NCBI RefSeq assembly: GCF_000829905.1
Contig: NZ_CDPP01000005.1
Span: 434,001 to 498,000, forward strand
Source of the DNA: Beduini massiliensis
Lineage (GTDB): Bacteria > Bacillota_I > Bacilli_A > Erysipelotrichales > Coprobacillaceae
Reading direction: 5' to 3'
DNA: 64,000 bases
The translations under genes and the position numbers were made by a program. Numbering within the stretch: position 1 is the stretch's first letter; every line of letters begins with the position of its first letter. Below the pieces are notes generated by a model. The model was given only the letters and a program-made list of their open reading frames with translations, searched no databases and was not told the DNA's origin. This document shows positions 50,197 through 59,198 of this stretch, one piece after another.

Positions 50197-51071
50197 CATT
50201 TTAGCTGTTTTCTGTTTTTTAAACATACAATGCCCAATCGTTGAACACCCAATGGCTGAGCCACTAATTCACATTTCGCCATAAACATAAAGAATAGGTT
50301 TTCTTTTGGGTTTCCCAGTAATCCTTCATAATTTCCCTGTCCTTTGCATAAGACAAGATCTGCCTGATCAAAAATTTTTTGGAATTCCGGACTCGTTCGT
50401 TTAAGAACAGTTCCCAATGCGCCATCACCATTGGAAATAACTGTCGCCACCTCTTCCATATGTACATCTGCAGCATCTTTTAAAGTAACATCATTCACGA
50501 TTGGTTTACCACGTACCCCATAATAAAATGTCAAATCAGGATATTGTGTTTTCAACCATTCAATAAATAATTTATCTAAAACAATCTCCCCGCAGTTATC
50601 CCCTAAGTAAAGCAATGTTTTTGCAGCACCTAACTGTCTTTTCAACTCAGCAGAATCATCAATCGCTAATTGAGTTTTTTCAGCGTTTCTTAAAATCTCC
50701 TGTACAGTCTCTTCATTAAATGTATGTTTTGCGGCAAAATCAATTAAATTACCGGTGATCGCTATTTTTAATGCCACCAAAAAGGGATCATTACTGTTTA
50801 ATATTTCTTGACGAATCGTTTCGCTCATAGACATCATAAATGTATTATAATACTGCTTAACCTTTTCGTAAGGATCTTTATTTCCTAAGATTTGTGTCAC
50901 TTCTTCCCATATCCCAGCCATGATTTCCGGATTGGTTTTAGACATGTCACATTGTGTTAAAATAGAATCCGCTGTTGTCAGCAGTTTTTCTTGCATTTGC
51001 TTTTCTAAATTTAAAAACCGGCTGATTTTCAACATTTGCTGGCGATCACATTCAAAACAGGCTTTATTCAT
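50187..51071 (-). CDS. DUF89/ARMT1-like metal-dependent phosphatase
   Basis: The 294-residue protein has an N-terminal helical part with a CFECDRQQ Cys pair and the DUF89 catalytic motifs LLYLGDNCGEIVLDKLFIE (Asp and Asn metal ligands), GKPIVNDVTLKDA and LCKGQGNYEGL. Family members are damage-control phosphatases that remove phosphate from harmful phospho-metabolites using Mn or Co. It is second in an operon, 25 bases after the GTPase-NYN fusion gene, with GAGGAA before its ATG. The substrate is unknown; its link to a ribosome-acting protein is unexplained. Confidence 0.88.
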   Translation of the reverse strand: MNKACFECDRQQMLKISRFLNLEKQMQEKLLTTADSILTQCDMSKTNPEIMAGIWEEVTQILGNKDPYEKVKQYYNTFMMSMSETIRQEILNSNDPFLVALKIAITGNLIDFAAKHTFNEETVQEILRNAEKTQLAIDDSAELKRQLGAAKTLLYLGDNCGEIVLDKLFIEWLKTQYPDLTFYYGVRGKPIVNDVTLKDAADVHMEEVATVISNGDGALGTVLKRTSPEFQKIFDQADLVLCKGQGNYEGLLGNPKENLFFMFMAKCELVAQPLGVQRLGIVCLKNRKQLKWGD

Positions 51072-51096
51072 TTTTAAATTCCTCTTTTCTTCATTT

Positions 51097-53667
51097 TTAT
51101 TTCATATTTTTAACGTCTTCCAAGGGAAAATGATGATGTTTAGGCTGCTTTCTTTCAAATTCTTCCAGTTTTTCTTTATTTAACTGCTCGATTTCCAATT
51201 TTAACTCTCGTGCTGAAATACGACGGCTTCCATGTCCGGCTACAATTAACTGCTCCAAAGCATCGGATGTTGCCACAATAACGTTATATTCATTGATCAT
51301 CTGATGTGTTGCACGTTCTATGTAGGCATCGGCGGTTTGAGCCTCTTTTGTATAAACGACATGGATATTATGATACTGCTCTGTAACTCCGATATTTCCT
51401 TTCACTTTGTAGGCATCAAAAACCAAAATCAGCATGCATTGTTTATATCCTTGATAGTTGCATAGAATATCCATTAATTTTGATCGTGCTGCCCCTAAAT
51501 TATGTTCAGCTAAATCTTTTAATTCCGACCAAGCATGAATGATATTATAGCCATCTACTAATAAACATTCCGGTAAAGCTTTGTACACTTTTTCCTGCTT
51601 TAAACGATTTCGCTCATATGTTTCTTTGCTGGATAAACGGATTTTCCTTTCTCCATAGGTTTTAGTGAAGATTCTTTCTAATTCTTGATCTTCATCTTGA
51701 TAGGCCGGATATTGATAGTGAGAAGAACTTTGTTGAATCACTTTTGTTTCTTTCAAATAATTATCTTTTAAATGCTGATAGTGAGGGACTTCATCCCATT
51801 TCACATTAAATCCTGCACCATGACTGCAAAAAACAGATCCGGTCGGATTATCAATATCTAATTCGCTGTCATATGCCAAAGCATCCATAATTGCTTGTTG
51901 ATTATGGCAGGGACGATACCCATCTAAACCATATGTTAAGCGTCCTGTCCCCTTGGTATAGGAAATAAGTTCACTTTGATAATTCTGCATTAATGCTACA
52001 GGGGCAGACCCCGTTAAGATCACCCTATCCATGTGAGTATTTAATATCGTAAACTCTCCGTGCATCTTTTCAATATCAAAAATAGCTCTGCTTAAATATT
52101 CACTCGCTATCTCCATTTTAAATTGATAATACGGCTCCAACAACTGACATTTTCCCACCTTCAAACCTTGACGAACAGCACGATAAGTCGCTTGCCTGAA
52201 GTCTCCGCCTTCGGTATGTTTTAAATGTGCCCGCCCATTAATCAAGGTTATTTTCATATCCGTAATAGGAGATCCGGTTAAAACGCCAAGATGTTCTTTT
52301 TCTTCTAAATGAGTTAAGATCAATCGCTGCCAATTACGTCCTAAAATATCTTCTTTGCATTTTGTTTTGAATACTAATCCGCTGTTTGGTTCCCCCGGCT
52401 CTAATAAAAGATGTACTTCGGCATAATGTCTTAACGGTTCAAAATGCCCTACCCCAATCACCGGTTCCAGGATTGTTTCTTTATATAAAACCTGTCCCTG
52501 ATCAAATTCAACTTCAACATTAAATCGTTCCTTAATTCTGTTCTTTAATATTTCAATTTGAATGGTTCCCATAAGCTGAATACGTATTTCTTGAGTTGCC
52601 TCTTGATAACGAAGATGTAATTGGGGATCTTCCTCTGCCAATTCCTGTAATTGTTTCAGCATTTGAAAAGGATCACACCCTTTTGGTAAAAGAATACGAT
52701 AATCCATGAAAGAGGCCAACATTGGGGTCTGAACTGCTGTTTCAATACCTAGTCCCTGACCAACCGCAATGTGTCTTAATCCTTTGACTGTACATATTTC
52801 TCCTGCATAAACTTCTTCATAAGTTTCATATTTATTTCCAGAATATTTTCTGATCTGATCCACTTTTTCATCTTCACTCAATCGTGTTTTTACTTTAAGG
52901 CTTCCTCCTGTAATCTTCATATGCGTCAAACGGTTTCCTTGCTCATCTCGTGTAATCTTATAAACCTTTGCCCCAAACTCTTTTGGATAAAGAGACGATT
53001 TGATATAACGATCCAGTCCATTTAATAAATCATCAATATTTTCTGATTTTAAAGCCGATCCAAAGAAACAAGGAAATATTCGGCGATTTTCAATTTGATT
53101 TTGAATTGCTTCTAAACTGATCTGTTCTCCGCTAAGATACGCTTCTAATAAATGATCATCGCTCAATGCAATTTGTTCCAGCACCTGATCATTCATCTTT
53201 GAAAAATCAATACAGCTATCACTTAATTTATCCTGTAAATCATTCATCAATGATGCTTTACCGGTTTGGTTTAAATCCATTTTATTTACAAAAATAAAGG
53301 TAGGAATCTGATAATGCTCCAATAATTCCCAAATCGTTTCACTATGATGCTGCACCCCATCGGTTCCACTGATCACAACAATCGCATAATCTAAAATTTG
53401 CAGTGTTCTCTCCATTTCGGTAGAAAAATCCGCATGACCGGGAGTATCTACTAATGTAAATTCAGTATCTTTCCATTGAAAAACAGCTTGTTTAGAAAAG
53501 ATTGTAATTCCTCGTTCTCTTTCCTGCTGATCATAATCGAGAAACGCATCTTTATGATCCACTCTTCCCAGTGCACGCAGCTTTCCCGAAAGAAAAAGCA
53601 TGCTTTCTGTTAATGTCGTTTTTCCAGCATCGACATGTGCTAAAATTCCAATAATTGTTTTTTTCAT
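51097..53667 (-). CDS. EF-G/TetM-like translational GTPase fused to a Rae1-type NYN ribonuclease
   Basis: 856 residues. The G domain has HVDAGKTT (11-18), ERERGITI, DTPGH (74-78) and NKMD (128-131); domains II-V follow as in TetM, with QVLYKETI opening domain IV and LEPYYQFKMEIASEYLSRA in the region shared with TetM. The domain IV tip reads KHTEGGDFR where TetM has the proline-bearing STPADFR, so classic tetracycline protection is doubtful. After a linker (about 605-700), residues 701-830 match B. subtilis Rae1/YacP: LLVDGYNIIHAW (D705), LVFDAYKVKG (D751), TADAYIE (D780) and VATSDALEQ (D802). Rae1 cuts mRNA in the ribosomal A site, where this GTPase class binds. First gene of an operon with DUF89. 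Weak ribosome site. Confidence 0.92.
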   Translation of the reverse strand: MKKTIIGILAHVDAGKTTLTESMLFLSGKLRALGRVDHKDAFLDYDQQERERGITIFSKQAVFQWKDTEFTLVDTPGHADFSTEMERTLQILDYAIVVISGTDGVQHHSETIWELLEHYQIPTFIFVNKMDLNQTGKASLMNDLQDKLSDSCIDFSKMNDQVLEQIALSDDHLLEAYLSGEQISLEAIQNQIENRRIFPCFFGSALKSENIDDLLNGLDRYIKSSLYPKEFGAKVYKITRDEQGNRLTHMKITGGSLKVKTRLSEDEKVDQIRKYSGNKYETYEEVYAGEICTVKGLRHIAVGQGLGIETAVQTPMLASFMDYRILLPKGCDPFQMLKQLQELAEEDPQLHLRYQEATQEIRIQLMGTIQIEILKNRIKERFNVEVEFDQGQVLYKETILEPVIGVGHFEPLRHYAEVHLLLEPGEPNSGLVFKTKCKEDILGRNWQRLILTHLEEKEHLGVLTGSPITDMKITLINGRAHLKHTEGGDFRQATYRAVRQGLKVGKCQLLEPYYQFKMEIASEYLSRAIFDIEKMHGEFTILNTHMDRVILTGSAPVALMQNYQSELISYTKGTGRLTYGLDGYRPCHNQQAIMDALAYDSELDIDNPTGSVFCSHGAGFNVKWDEVPHYQHLKDNYLKETKVIQQSSSHYQYPAYQDEDQELERIFTKTYGERKIRLSSKETYERNRLKQEKVYKALPECLLVDGYNIIHAWSELKDLAEHNLGAARSKLMDILCNYQGYKQCMLILVFDAYKVKGNIGVTEQYHNIHVVYTKEAQTADAYIERATHQMINEYNVIVATSDALEQLIVAGHGSRRISARELKLEIEQLNKEKLEEFERKQPKHHHFPLEDVKNMK

Positions 53668-53753
53668 TTATAATAACCTGCTTTTTAGTTTTTTATCATC
53701 TCTATTATATAAAAAATAATAGATAATGAAAACTTATTTATATTTCAACACAT

Positions 53754-53850
53754 GAAAAAGCACATTTCTTGATACCTCCAATAAGGTTGATAAATGACAT
53801 CATTAAACTTCATTTACCAACACGTAAGGAAGGAATCATCCTGTGCTTTT
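53754..53850 (-). terminator. Long-loop terminator-like element B after the ferredoxin-fusion gene
   Basis: Terminal stem AAAAGCACA/TGTGCTTTT encloses about 75 bases that contain a strong 12-bp hairpin (GTTGGTAAATGA/TCATTTATCAAC). On the minus strand it ends in TTTTTC. It lies between the 4Fe-4S gene and the GTPase-NYN gene and shares the 14 bases TGTGCTTTTATTAT with element C at 59085-59178. Confidence 0.55.
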
Positions 53851-53921
53851 ATTATATTTTATTGTTGAAGTATGTTTGAAAGTCAATATCTATTCCGATT
53901 TTTATTTCATACTCCCTACGT

Positions 53922-54524
53922 TTATCTATGTTGAATGGCTTTAGCCGGACATACTTCTTGACATAATCCACAATGCAAACAATGTTCCTGTACAATTTGA
54001 TATGGCTTTCCTGCTTCAATACATTGTTGGGGGCATTTTTTTAAACAGATGCCGCATGCCTTGCAAGCAGGGGTAATTTCAAATCCTTTTTTTATTGCCT
54101 CAGCTTTACCAATGACCATTTCTTTTCGTGTAATCGGTGAAGTACTTAGATCAAAATATTCAATCGTTCCTTCATTTAAGCAAAACGGTTCTAATATATA
54201 ACGAGATGTTCCGGGATAAACATCCTCCATCACCGGATTATGCTCAAATATCTTATCAATCCATTCGATTTGATTGGATAAAAGATGAGCCTTTCCGGTA
54301 AAACGGATTGTTTGGTAGTTTTCCGTCATTCCTAAAATAGAGACCCATTTATTTTTAATTAATTGCTTATAAAATCCTTTTCCTCTTGAGGTACAAAAAT
54401 ATAAATTCTCTCCTTCTACCAACATGACATCAATCACTCTTACTTGCGGTATGCCGTTATGATCAACAGTTGCCATTGAAACACTTTTTATTTTTCTTAA
54501 TTGATCTAAATAGGCATTGTTCAT
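53922..54524 (-). CDS. FMN-binding (pyridoxamine-oxidase-like) domain fused to a 2x[4Fe-4S] ferredoxin
   Basis: The 200-residue protein joins a split-barrel flavin domain (residues 1-135: SMATVDHNGIPQVRVIDVML, LYFCTSRGKGFYKQL, IRFTGKAHLL) with a bacterial ferredoxin (about 150-200: CKACGICLKKCPQQC and CLHCGLCQEVCP), giving two 4Fe-4S clusters. It should pass electrons between ferredoxin-level donors and bound flavin for an unknown substrate. GGAGGAG precedes the ATG. Transcribed alone; the hybrid kinase upstream ends with its own terminator. Confidence 0.9.
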   Translation of the reverse strand: MNNAYLDQLRKIKSVSMATVDHNGIPQVRVIDVMLVEGENLYFCTSRGKGFYKQLIKNKWVSILGMTENYQTIRFTGKAHLLSNQIEWIDKIFEHNPVMEDVYPGTSRYILEPFCLNEGTIEYFDLSTSPITRKEMVIGKAEAIKKGFEITPACKACGICLKKCPQQCIEAGKPYQIVQEHCLHCGLCQEVCPAKAIQHR

Positions 54525-54599
54525 TTATTCTCCTCCAATATTATTAAGCGGCTTATTTAAAGCCGGATTTACTAAGCCCAAACATATTTTTCCTAAATA

Positions 54600-54626
54600 A
54601 AACTAGGAGGGGGATCGATCCCTCCC
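54600..54626 (-). terminator. Terminator of the hybrid kinase gene
   Basis: GC-rich minus-strand stem GGAGG-GATCGATC-CCCCTCC (self-complementary core) followed by TAGTTTTATTT. Confidence 0.75.
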
Positions 54627-54633
54627 TATCCTT

Positions 54634-57426
54634 TTAATCTATCCATTTCTGCAACGTTTTGATCAGCACTTCCACATCGATAGGTTTTGCGATATGGTCA
54701 TTCATGCCGGCGCTTTGTGCCTTTGTGATATCTGTGATAAATGCATTGGCCGTTAGGGCTAAGATAGGAATAGTATTCGCATCTTTTCGCTCCATCACAC
54801 GAATCTGCCGTGTTGCTTCATAACCATCCATAATTGGCATTTGAATATCCATTAAGATCGCATCATATTCGCCCAATTCAGAAGCTGCATACATTTCTAC
54901 TGCATGTAGTCCGTTTTCTGCAGTATCCACTAAAATTCCCTGCATTTGCAGTATTTCCGCAGCAATTTCACGATTCAACTCGTTGTCTTCTGCCAGCAGA
55001 ACCTTTTTACCACATAAATCAGTATGCTGGTGTTCAGCATAGTCGCTGGTTGTCTCTAAACTGTTGCTTGAGCAAAAGAGTTGCAGTACATGCAGCATTT
55101 TCGATTTAAACAATGGCTTTGTGATAAAGGCATCGGCCCCGGCACGAATAAATTCATCTTCTATATCTGAATAATCATAAGCAGAAATAATAATGATCGG
55201 AACATCTTCCCCCATCGTTTTACGAATCTGCCTGACCGTTTCAAGTCCGTCCATCCCCGGCATCTTCCAGTCTAAAATAACCGCAAAATAATCTTCTTTA
55301 TTGATATGAGCGTCCCATATATTTTGTACTGCCTGATTTCCAGAAAGAACCCAAGATCCACGAATTCCCAATTCTTTCAGCAATAAAACTGCACTTTCAC
55401 ATACCATTTGATCATCGTCTACAACTAAAACCGAATGACCAACTAATTCTTCTTCGTTTTGTTCTTCTTCCATTTGCAGCTGTAACGGAAGTGAGATGGT
55501 GAATTGACTGCCTTTTCCTAATTCACTGTTCACTTCAATTGTGCCATTCATCATATGAATGATATTTTCAGTAATCGCCATTCCCAATCCGGTTCCCTGT
55601 ATCTTTGAAATACGTGAATCTTCCGCACGGGAGAAAGGTTCAAACAGATGAGGAAGAAATTCTTTAGACATTCCAATTCCTGTATCGGTAAAGATAAATT
55701 CATAACGCCCTCTGCCACGAATGATCGATTCGACTTCATTAATAGTAAAACGAACCGTTCCGCTTTCAGGTGTATATTTGATGGCATTTGACAGAATATT
55801 CATAAAAATCTGTTGAATACGGTCCCCATCAGCAATGATTTTTTCATGACGAACATGCCCCACTATGATTTGAAAATCAAGATGTTTTTCTTCCACTAAT
55901 GATCTGCACATATCCGTTACATTTTCAATTAGTTCCGGTAAATCTACATTTTCAGGCAGCAAATCTATCTTTCCGCTTTCTATCTTAGACATGTCTAAAA
56001 CCTCATTAATCAAACTTAATAAATGCCGGCTTGAAACATTAATTTTATTTAAGCAGTCATTTAATTTTTCCGGTGCGTTTATATTGGCTTTAGCAATAAC
56101 CGTCATTCCCACAATTGCATTCATTGGGGTACGAATATCGTGCGACATGGAAGACAAGAAATTGGTTTTAGCATCATTTGCCACACGCGCCGCTTTATAA
56201 GCATCCTCTAAAGCCTTTCTTTGTCTTTCTTGTTCCTGACGTTCTTTTGTTATATCAATTGCTACACTGTAAATTGAAGGAATACCATCCCAACTATCTT
56301 CTCCGCTGATATAGCACATAGTGATTGTTAAAATGCGTTCTTCATTGTTTCGGCGTTTAATTTTTGTTTCCAAAACTGCATTTTGACCGGTTTCATAAAG
56401 AGACTTAGCTGTATTTAAAATTCTTTCCTGATCATCGAAATATACATTAGTCCATTCAGAATTTAATTCCGATTCAAACTGCTCAGCAGTATACCCTATC
56501 ATTTCTAAATAGTCTCCACTATACCACATTACTTTTTTATAGTGCTTTGCTTCTATTCGTGAAAGACCGCCCGGAATTGTTTTAATAATAGCTTCACGTT
56601 CCTGATCTTTTTTAGCTAATTTATATTCAGTACTGTACATATCATGTGATAATTCTATACGGGCACGTCGGCCTTCCCATTCTATTTGACGATTTTTAAT
56701 CATAAACGTTCTTTCTAATACCGGATTATAGAACTCCCATTCATATACATCATCAGAAGTCAAACGATCATTCGTACAAAACGGACATGGTGAAGTCCTT
56801 CCCTGTATAACCTCATAACATTTCCTGCCAATTAAATTCTTCATTTCATCATGAAGCGTCTCACATGAAGTTTTGTTCACATACAGCAAATCATAATTAT
56901 CCATGTCACTTATATAGACGTTCCCCATATACTCTGACATCAGCCATTCAAAGTTCTGTGCTTTCATTTCTTTTATACGTTCAGCTTCGTGTTGGCTTTT
57001 GATTGTTTCATCAACGTTTTGCCATACCACTTCAATAACGGTATCTCCTTGTATACATTTATCGGTCACTCTAGCCTGTATCTGTACATAGCATACAGAA
57101 AGATCTTTCTTTGGCAAACAACAAATAAACTGAATATTCTTTTTATCCTGTTGGATTCCCTCTTTAAAGGCCGCCTGAAAAAAAACAAAATCTTTCATAT
57201 GATTTTGATAAAGGGCTTTAACACTACGATAAAGAGAAAGAAACTCCTCTTTTCGATAGCCTAAGTTTTCATAAAACGAATCATTTCCCCATAGAAAAGT
57301 AAATTCATCATTCAAAAGCAGATGACATATGCCTACTTTCATTGTCTCTATCAAAAGTTGATATTGTTCTTCCGTCGTAAGCATTATTCCTTCTTTCCAT
57401 GATGCATTATTTTCTATCTGATTCAT
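54634..57426 (-). CDS. Hybrid sensor histidine kinase with PAS domains and two receivers
   Basis: 930 residues without membrane helices. Order: PAS (about 20-140), a PAS-like domain with C203, C214 and C217 (C-x10-C-x2-C, GRKCYEVIQGRTSPCPFC), a third PAS (about 285-395), H-box NFLSSMSHDIRTPMNAIVG with H429, ATPase motifs NAIKYT, DTGIGMS and GTGLGMAI, receiver 1 with VLVVDDDQ and D719, receiver 2 with LLAEDNELNRE and D860. No HPt or output domain, so phosphate must pass to another protein. AGAGGAG precedes the ATG. The Cys-bearing domain recurs in the diguanylate cyclase at 59199, hinting at a shared signal. Confidence 0.93.
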   Translation of the reverse strand: MNQIENNASWKEGIMLTTEEQYQLLIETMKVGICHLLLNDEFTFLWGNDSFYENLGYRKEEFLSLYRSVKALYQNHMKDFVFFQAAFKEGIQQDKKNIQFICCLPKKDLSVCYVQIQARVTDKCIQGDTVIEVVWQNVDETIKSQHEAERIKEMKAQNFEWLMSEYMGNVYISDMDNYDLLYVNKTSCETLHDEMKNLIGRKCYEVIQGRTSPCPFCTNDRLTSDDVYEWEFYNPVLERTFMIKNRQIEWEGRRARIELSHDMYSTEYKLAKKDQEREAIIKTIPGGLSRIEAKHYKKVMWYSGDYLEMIGYTAEQFESELNSEWTNVYFDDQERILNTAKSLYETGQNAVLETKIKRRNNEERILTITMCYISGEDSWDGIPSIYSVAIDITKERQEQERQRKALEDAYKAARVANDAKTNFLSSMSHDIRTPMNAIVGMTVIAKANINAPEKLNDCLNKINVSSRHLLSLINEVLDMSKIESGKIDLLPENVDLPELIENVTDMCRSLVEEKHLDFQIIVGHVRHEKIIADGDRIQQIFMNILSNAIKYTPESGTVRFTINEVESIIRGRGRYEFIFTDTGIGMSKEFLPHLFEPFSRAEDSRISKIQGTGLGMAITENIIHMMNGTIEVNSELGKGSQFTISLPLQLQMEEEQNEEELVGHSVLVVDDDQMVCESAVLLLKELGIRGSWVLSGNQAVQNIWDAHINKEDYFAVILDWKMPGMDGLETVRQIRKTMGEDVPIIIISAYDYSDIEDEFIRAGADAFITKPLFKSKMLHVLQLFCSSNSLETTSDYAEHQHTDLCGKKVLLAEDNELNREIAAEILQMQGILVDTAENGLHAVEMYAASELGEYDAILMDIQMPIMDGYEATRQIRVMERKDANTIPILALTANAFITDITKAQSAGMNDHIAKPIDVEVLIKTLQKWID

Positions 57427-57534
57427 TTATAATTCTCCTCTTGATCCCATATTTAGACAAACCTTAATTTCATTATAAGCGCTCCCAATTTCTTTAGCAA
57501 TCAAATCCTGCTTTTATCATCTTTTTTGTAAATA

Positions 57535-58407
57535 TCAAACATCTTGATAAAAACGACGGTAATAATTTGGTGTCATCTTTGTTTTTTTCTTGAATTTTTG
57601 AATATAGTAACTCGTTGTACTGAATCCACATCGATATGCAATTTCAGTAATAGATAAATCAGAATTTAAAAGTTCCATACTTTTAAGCAAGCGAAAGGAT
57701 AAAAGATAATCAAATAAGCTGCATCCCATGTATTTTTGAAATTCCCGGCAAAAGGACGTACGAGTCAGTCCTACCTTATCAGCGAGATCTTCCAGTCTTA
57801 TTTTTTCTGAGTAATGGGTTTCTACATAATGTATAATTGTCCGCATTCTTTCATTAGTGATATTTCGTTCTTTTAATGGCAGCGACTTGAAATGATGTTC
57901 ATAAAGCAGCTGCCAGATCTGCAAAAATAATATATGAATCGCCAGTTGGGACTCTTTATTTTGATAAAGGTTATAAATTTCTTCTAAATACAACAGAATA
58001 TATTTTTGCCATTGCGTTTGTGATGTAAGCAAACAGTAATCTATAGTATCACTTTGAATAATAGGATAGATAAAACGTGTATTGATAATGCTGCCAGAAA
58101 AACTTGAAATAAAATCGGGATGAACATCAAAACAGATATAATAACTTTTTATTTTTTGAATATTTTCTGTTTTATGTAATTGCTTGGAATTAATAAAAAG
58201 ACCTTCCCCTGCTTTCAATAAAACCTTATGCTGATCAATATGAAACAATACAGCTCCCTGTTTAACTAAACAAAACTGCAAAGAATCATGCCAATGCCAT
58301 TCAGTAAAATTCAGGACATTGGGGTATACATAATCATCATAAATGGAAAGCGGAAATTCAAAAGTACCGTGATCAGTTAAATCTTTATGATTTTTATTTA
58401 TTTTCAT
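57535..58407 (-). CDS. AraC-family regulator with cupin domain
   Basis: The 290-residue protein has an N-terminal cupin sensor (about 30-100: FTEWHWHDSLQFCLVKQG, KAGEGLFINSKQLHK) and C-terminal double helix-turn-helix (about 190-288) ending CGFSTTSYYIQKFKKKTKMTP. It is divergent from the cyclase-family gene, with 113 bases between start codons, and probably controls it. AGGAGG precedes the ATG. The ligand is unknown. Confidence 0.9.
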   Translation of the reverse strand: MKINKNHKDLTDHGTFEFPLSIYDDYVYPNVLNFTEWHWHDSLQFCLVKQGAVLFHIDQHKVLLKAGEGLFINSKQLHKTENIQKIKSYYICFDVHPDFISSFSGSIINTRFIYPIIQSDTIDYCLLTSQTQWQKYILLYLEEIYNLYQNKESQLAIHILFLQIWQLLYEHHFKSLPLKERNITNERMRTIIHYVETHYSEKIRLEDLADKVGLTRTSFCREFQKYMGCSLFDYLLSFRLLKSMELLNSDLSITEIAYRCGFSTTSYYIQKFKKKTKMTPNYYRRFYQDV

Positions 58408-58520
58408 AAATCCTCCTAAAAAGATAATATATTGATATTATTTGCTAATATTATTATATATTATCTTTCAATCCGTTAATATAATAATAAATATAAATTA
58501 ACGATTCGGAGGAAATAATA

Positions 58521-59084
58521 ATGTATTATGATTTAACTTTAAAAATTACCCCTAAACTGGTAAATGATGCAAATCAGAACGAAAAGATGACTTTATCCGG
58601 TCATCTGGGGACTCACTTTGATGTTATGAATAAAGAATTTCCCTTAGATTATCTGCGTCTTTCTGCCGTCATTTTTGATGTCAGTTCAGTTTATAACCGT
58701 GATATTGAAATAGAAGATATCGATATCGATCTCATTCAAGAAAATAGGTTTATCGCTTTTCACACCGGTTTTATCAATGCCGCTGGATATGGTACTCCTC
58801 GATACTTTAAGGAACATCCGCAATTATCAGCCTCATTAATTGAAGCGCTGATTCAAAAAGGGGTCAATATTATTGGTATAGACTGTGCGGGGATTCGACG
58901 TGGAAAAGAACATACGCCAATGGATCAGCATTGTGCCGATCATCATGTATTTGTCGTTGAAAATCTTTGTCAAATGGAAATGCTCTTGAATCATCAAAAA
59001 GCTGTACACTGCACCATCAATACTTATCCTATCCATTACAGTCACACGACCGGCTTGCCATGCAGAGTGGTGGCAGAAATATAG
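58521..59084 (+). CDS. Cyclase-family (kynurenine-formamidase-like) metallohydrolase
   Basis: The 187-residue protein begins YYDLTLKITPKLV and has the family metal motif LSGHLGTHFDVM (H-x-G-T-H-x-D, about residues 28-40, with Val-Met where Pro is usual), then FIAFHTGFIN, IIGIDCAGI and TPMDQHCADHHVFVVEN. Family members hydrolyse N-formylkynurenine, cyclic amides or isatin using zinc or manganese. GGAGG precedes the ATG. It is divergent from an AraC regulator. The substrate is unknown. Confidence 0.87.
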   Translation: MYYDLTLKITPKLVNDANQNEKMTLSGHLGTHFDVMNKEFPLDYLRLSAVIFDVSSVYNRDIEIEDIDIDLIQENRFIAFHTGFINAAGYGTPRYFKEHPQLSASLIEALIQKGVNIIGIDCAGIRRGKEHTPMDQHCADHHVFVVENLCQMEMLLNHQKAVHCTINTYPIHYSHTTGLPCRVVAEI

Positions 59085-59178
59085 AAAAAAAGCACATAGG
59101 TTTAGTGGACTCATCTCCAATCGTTAGATGTTCAGCTCTAACTTTTAGAACATAAATGCCACGATATTATGTGCTTTT
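59085..59178. terminator. Long-loop terminator-like element C with a pseudoknot-capable core
   Basis: Terminal stem AAAAGCACATA/TATGTGCTTTT spans a 70-base interior. Inside, GTTAG (59123-59127) pairs with CTAAC (59138-59142) while ATGTTC (59128-59133) pairs with GAACAT (59148-59153): an interleaved, H-type pseudoknot order. GTGG/CCAC adds another stem. It lies between the stops of convergent genes. Confidence 0.55.
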
Positions 59179-59198
59179 ATTATCAACAAATCATTTTA

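Noticed and set aside
51097-53667. Calling the gene a tetracycline resistance determinant (tetM/tetO)
   Set aside because: The GTPase is TetM-like, but the domain IV tip differs and a nuclease domain is attached, so resistance is not supported.
59085-59178. Self-cleaving ribozyme (hammerhead, twister or pistol) in element C
   Set aside because: The pseudoknot pairing is suggestive, but none of the conserved catalytic cores is present.
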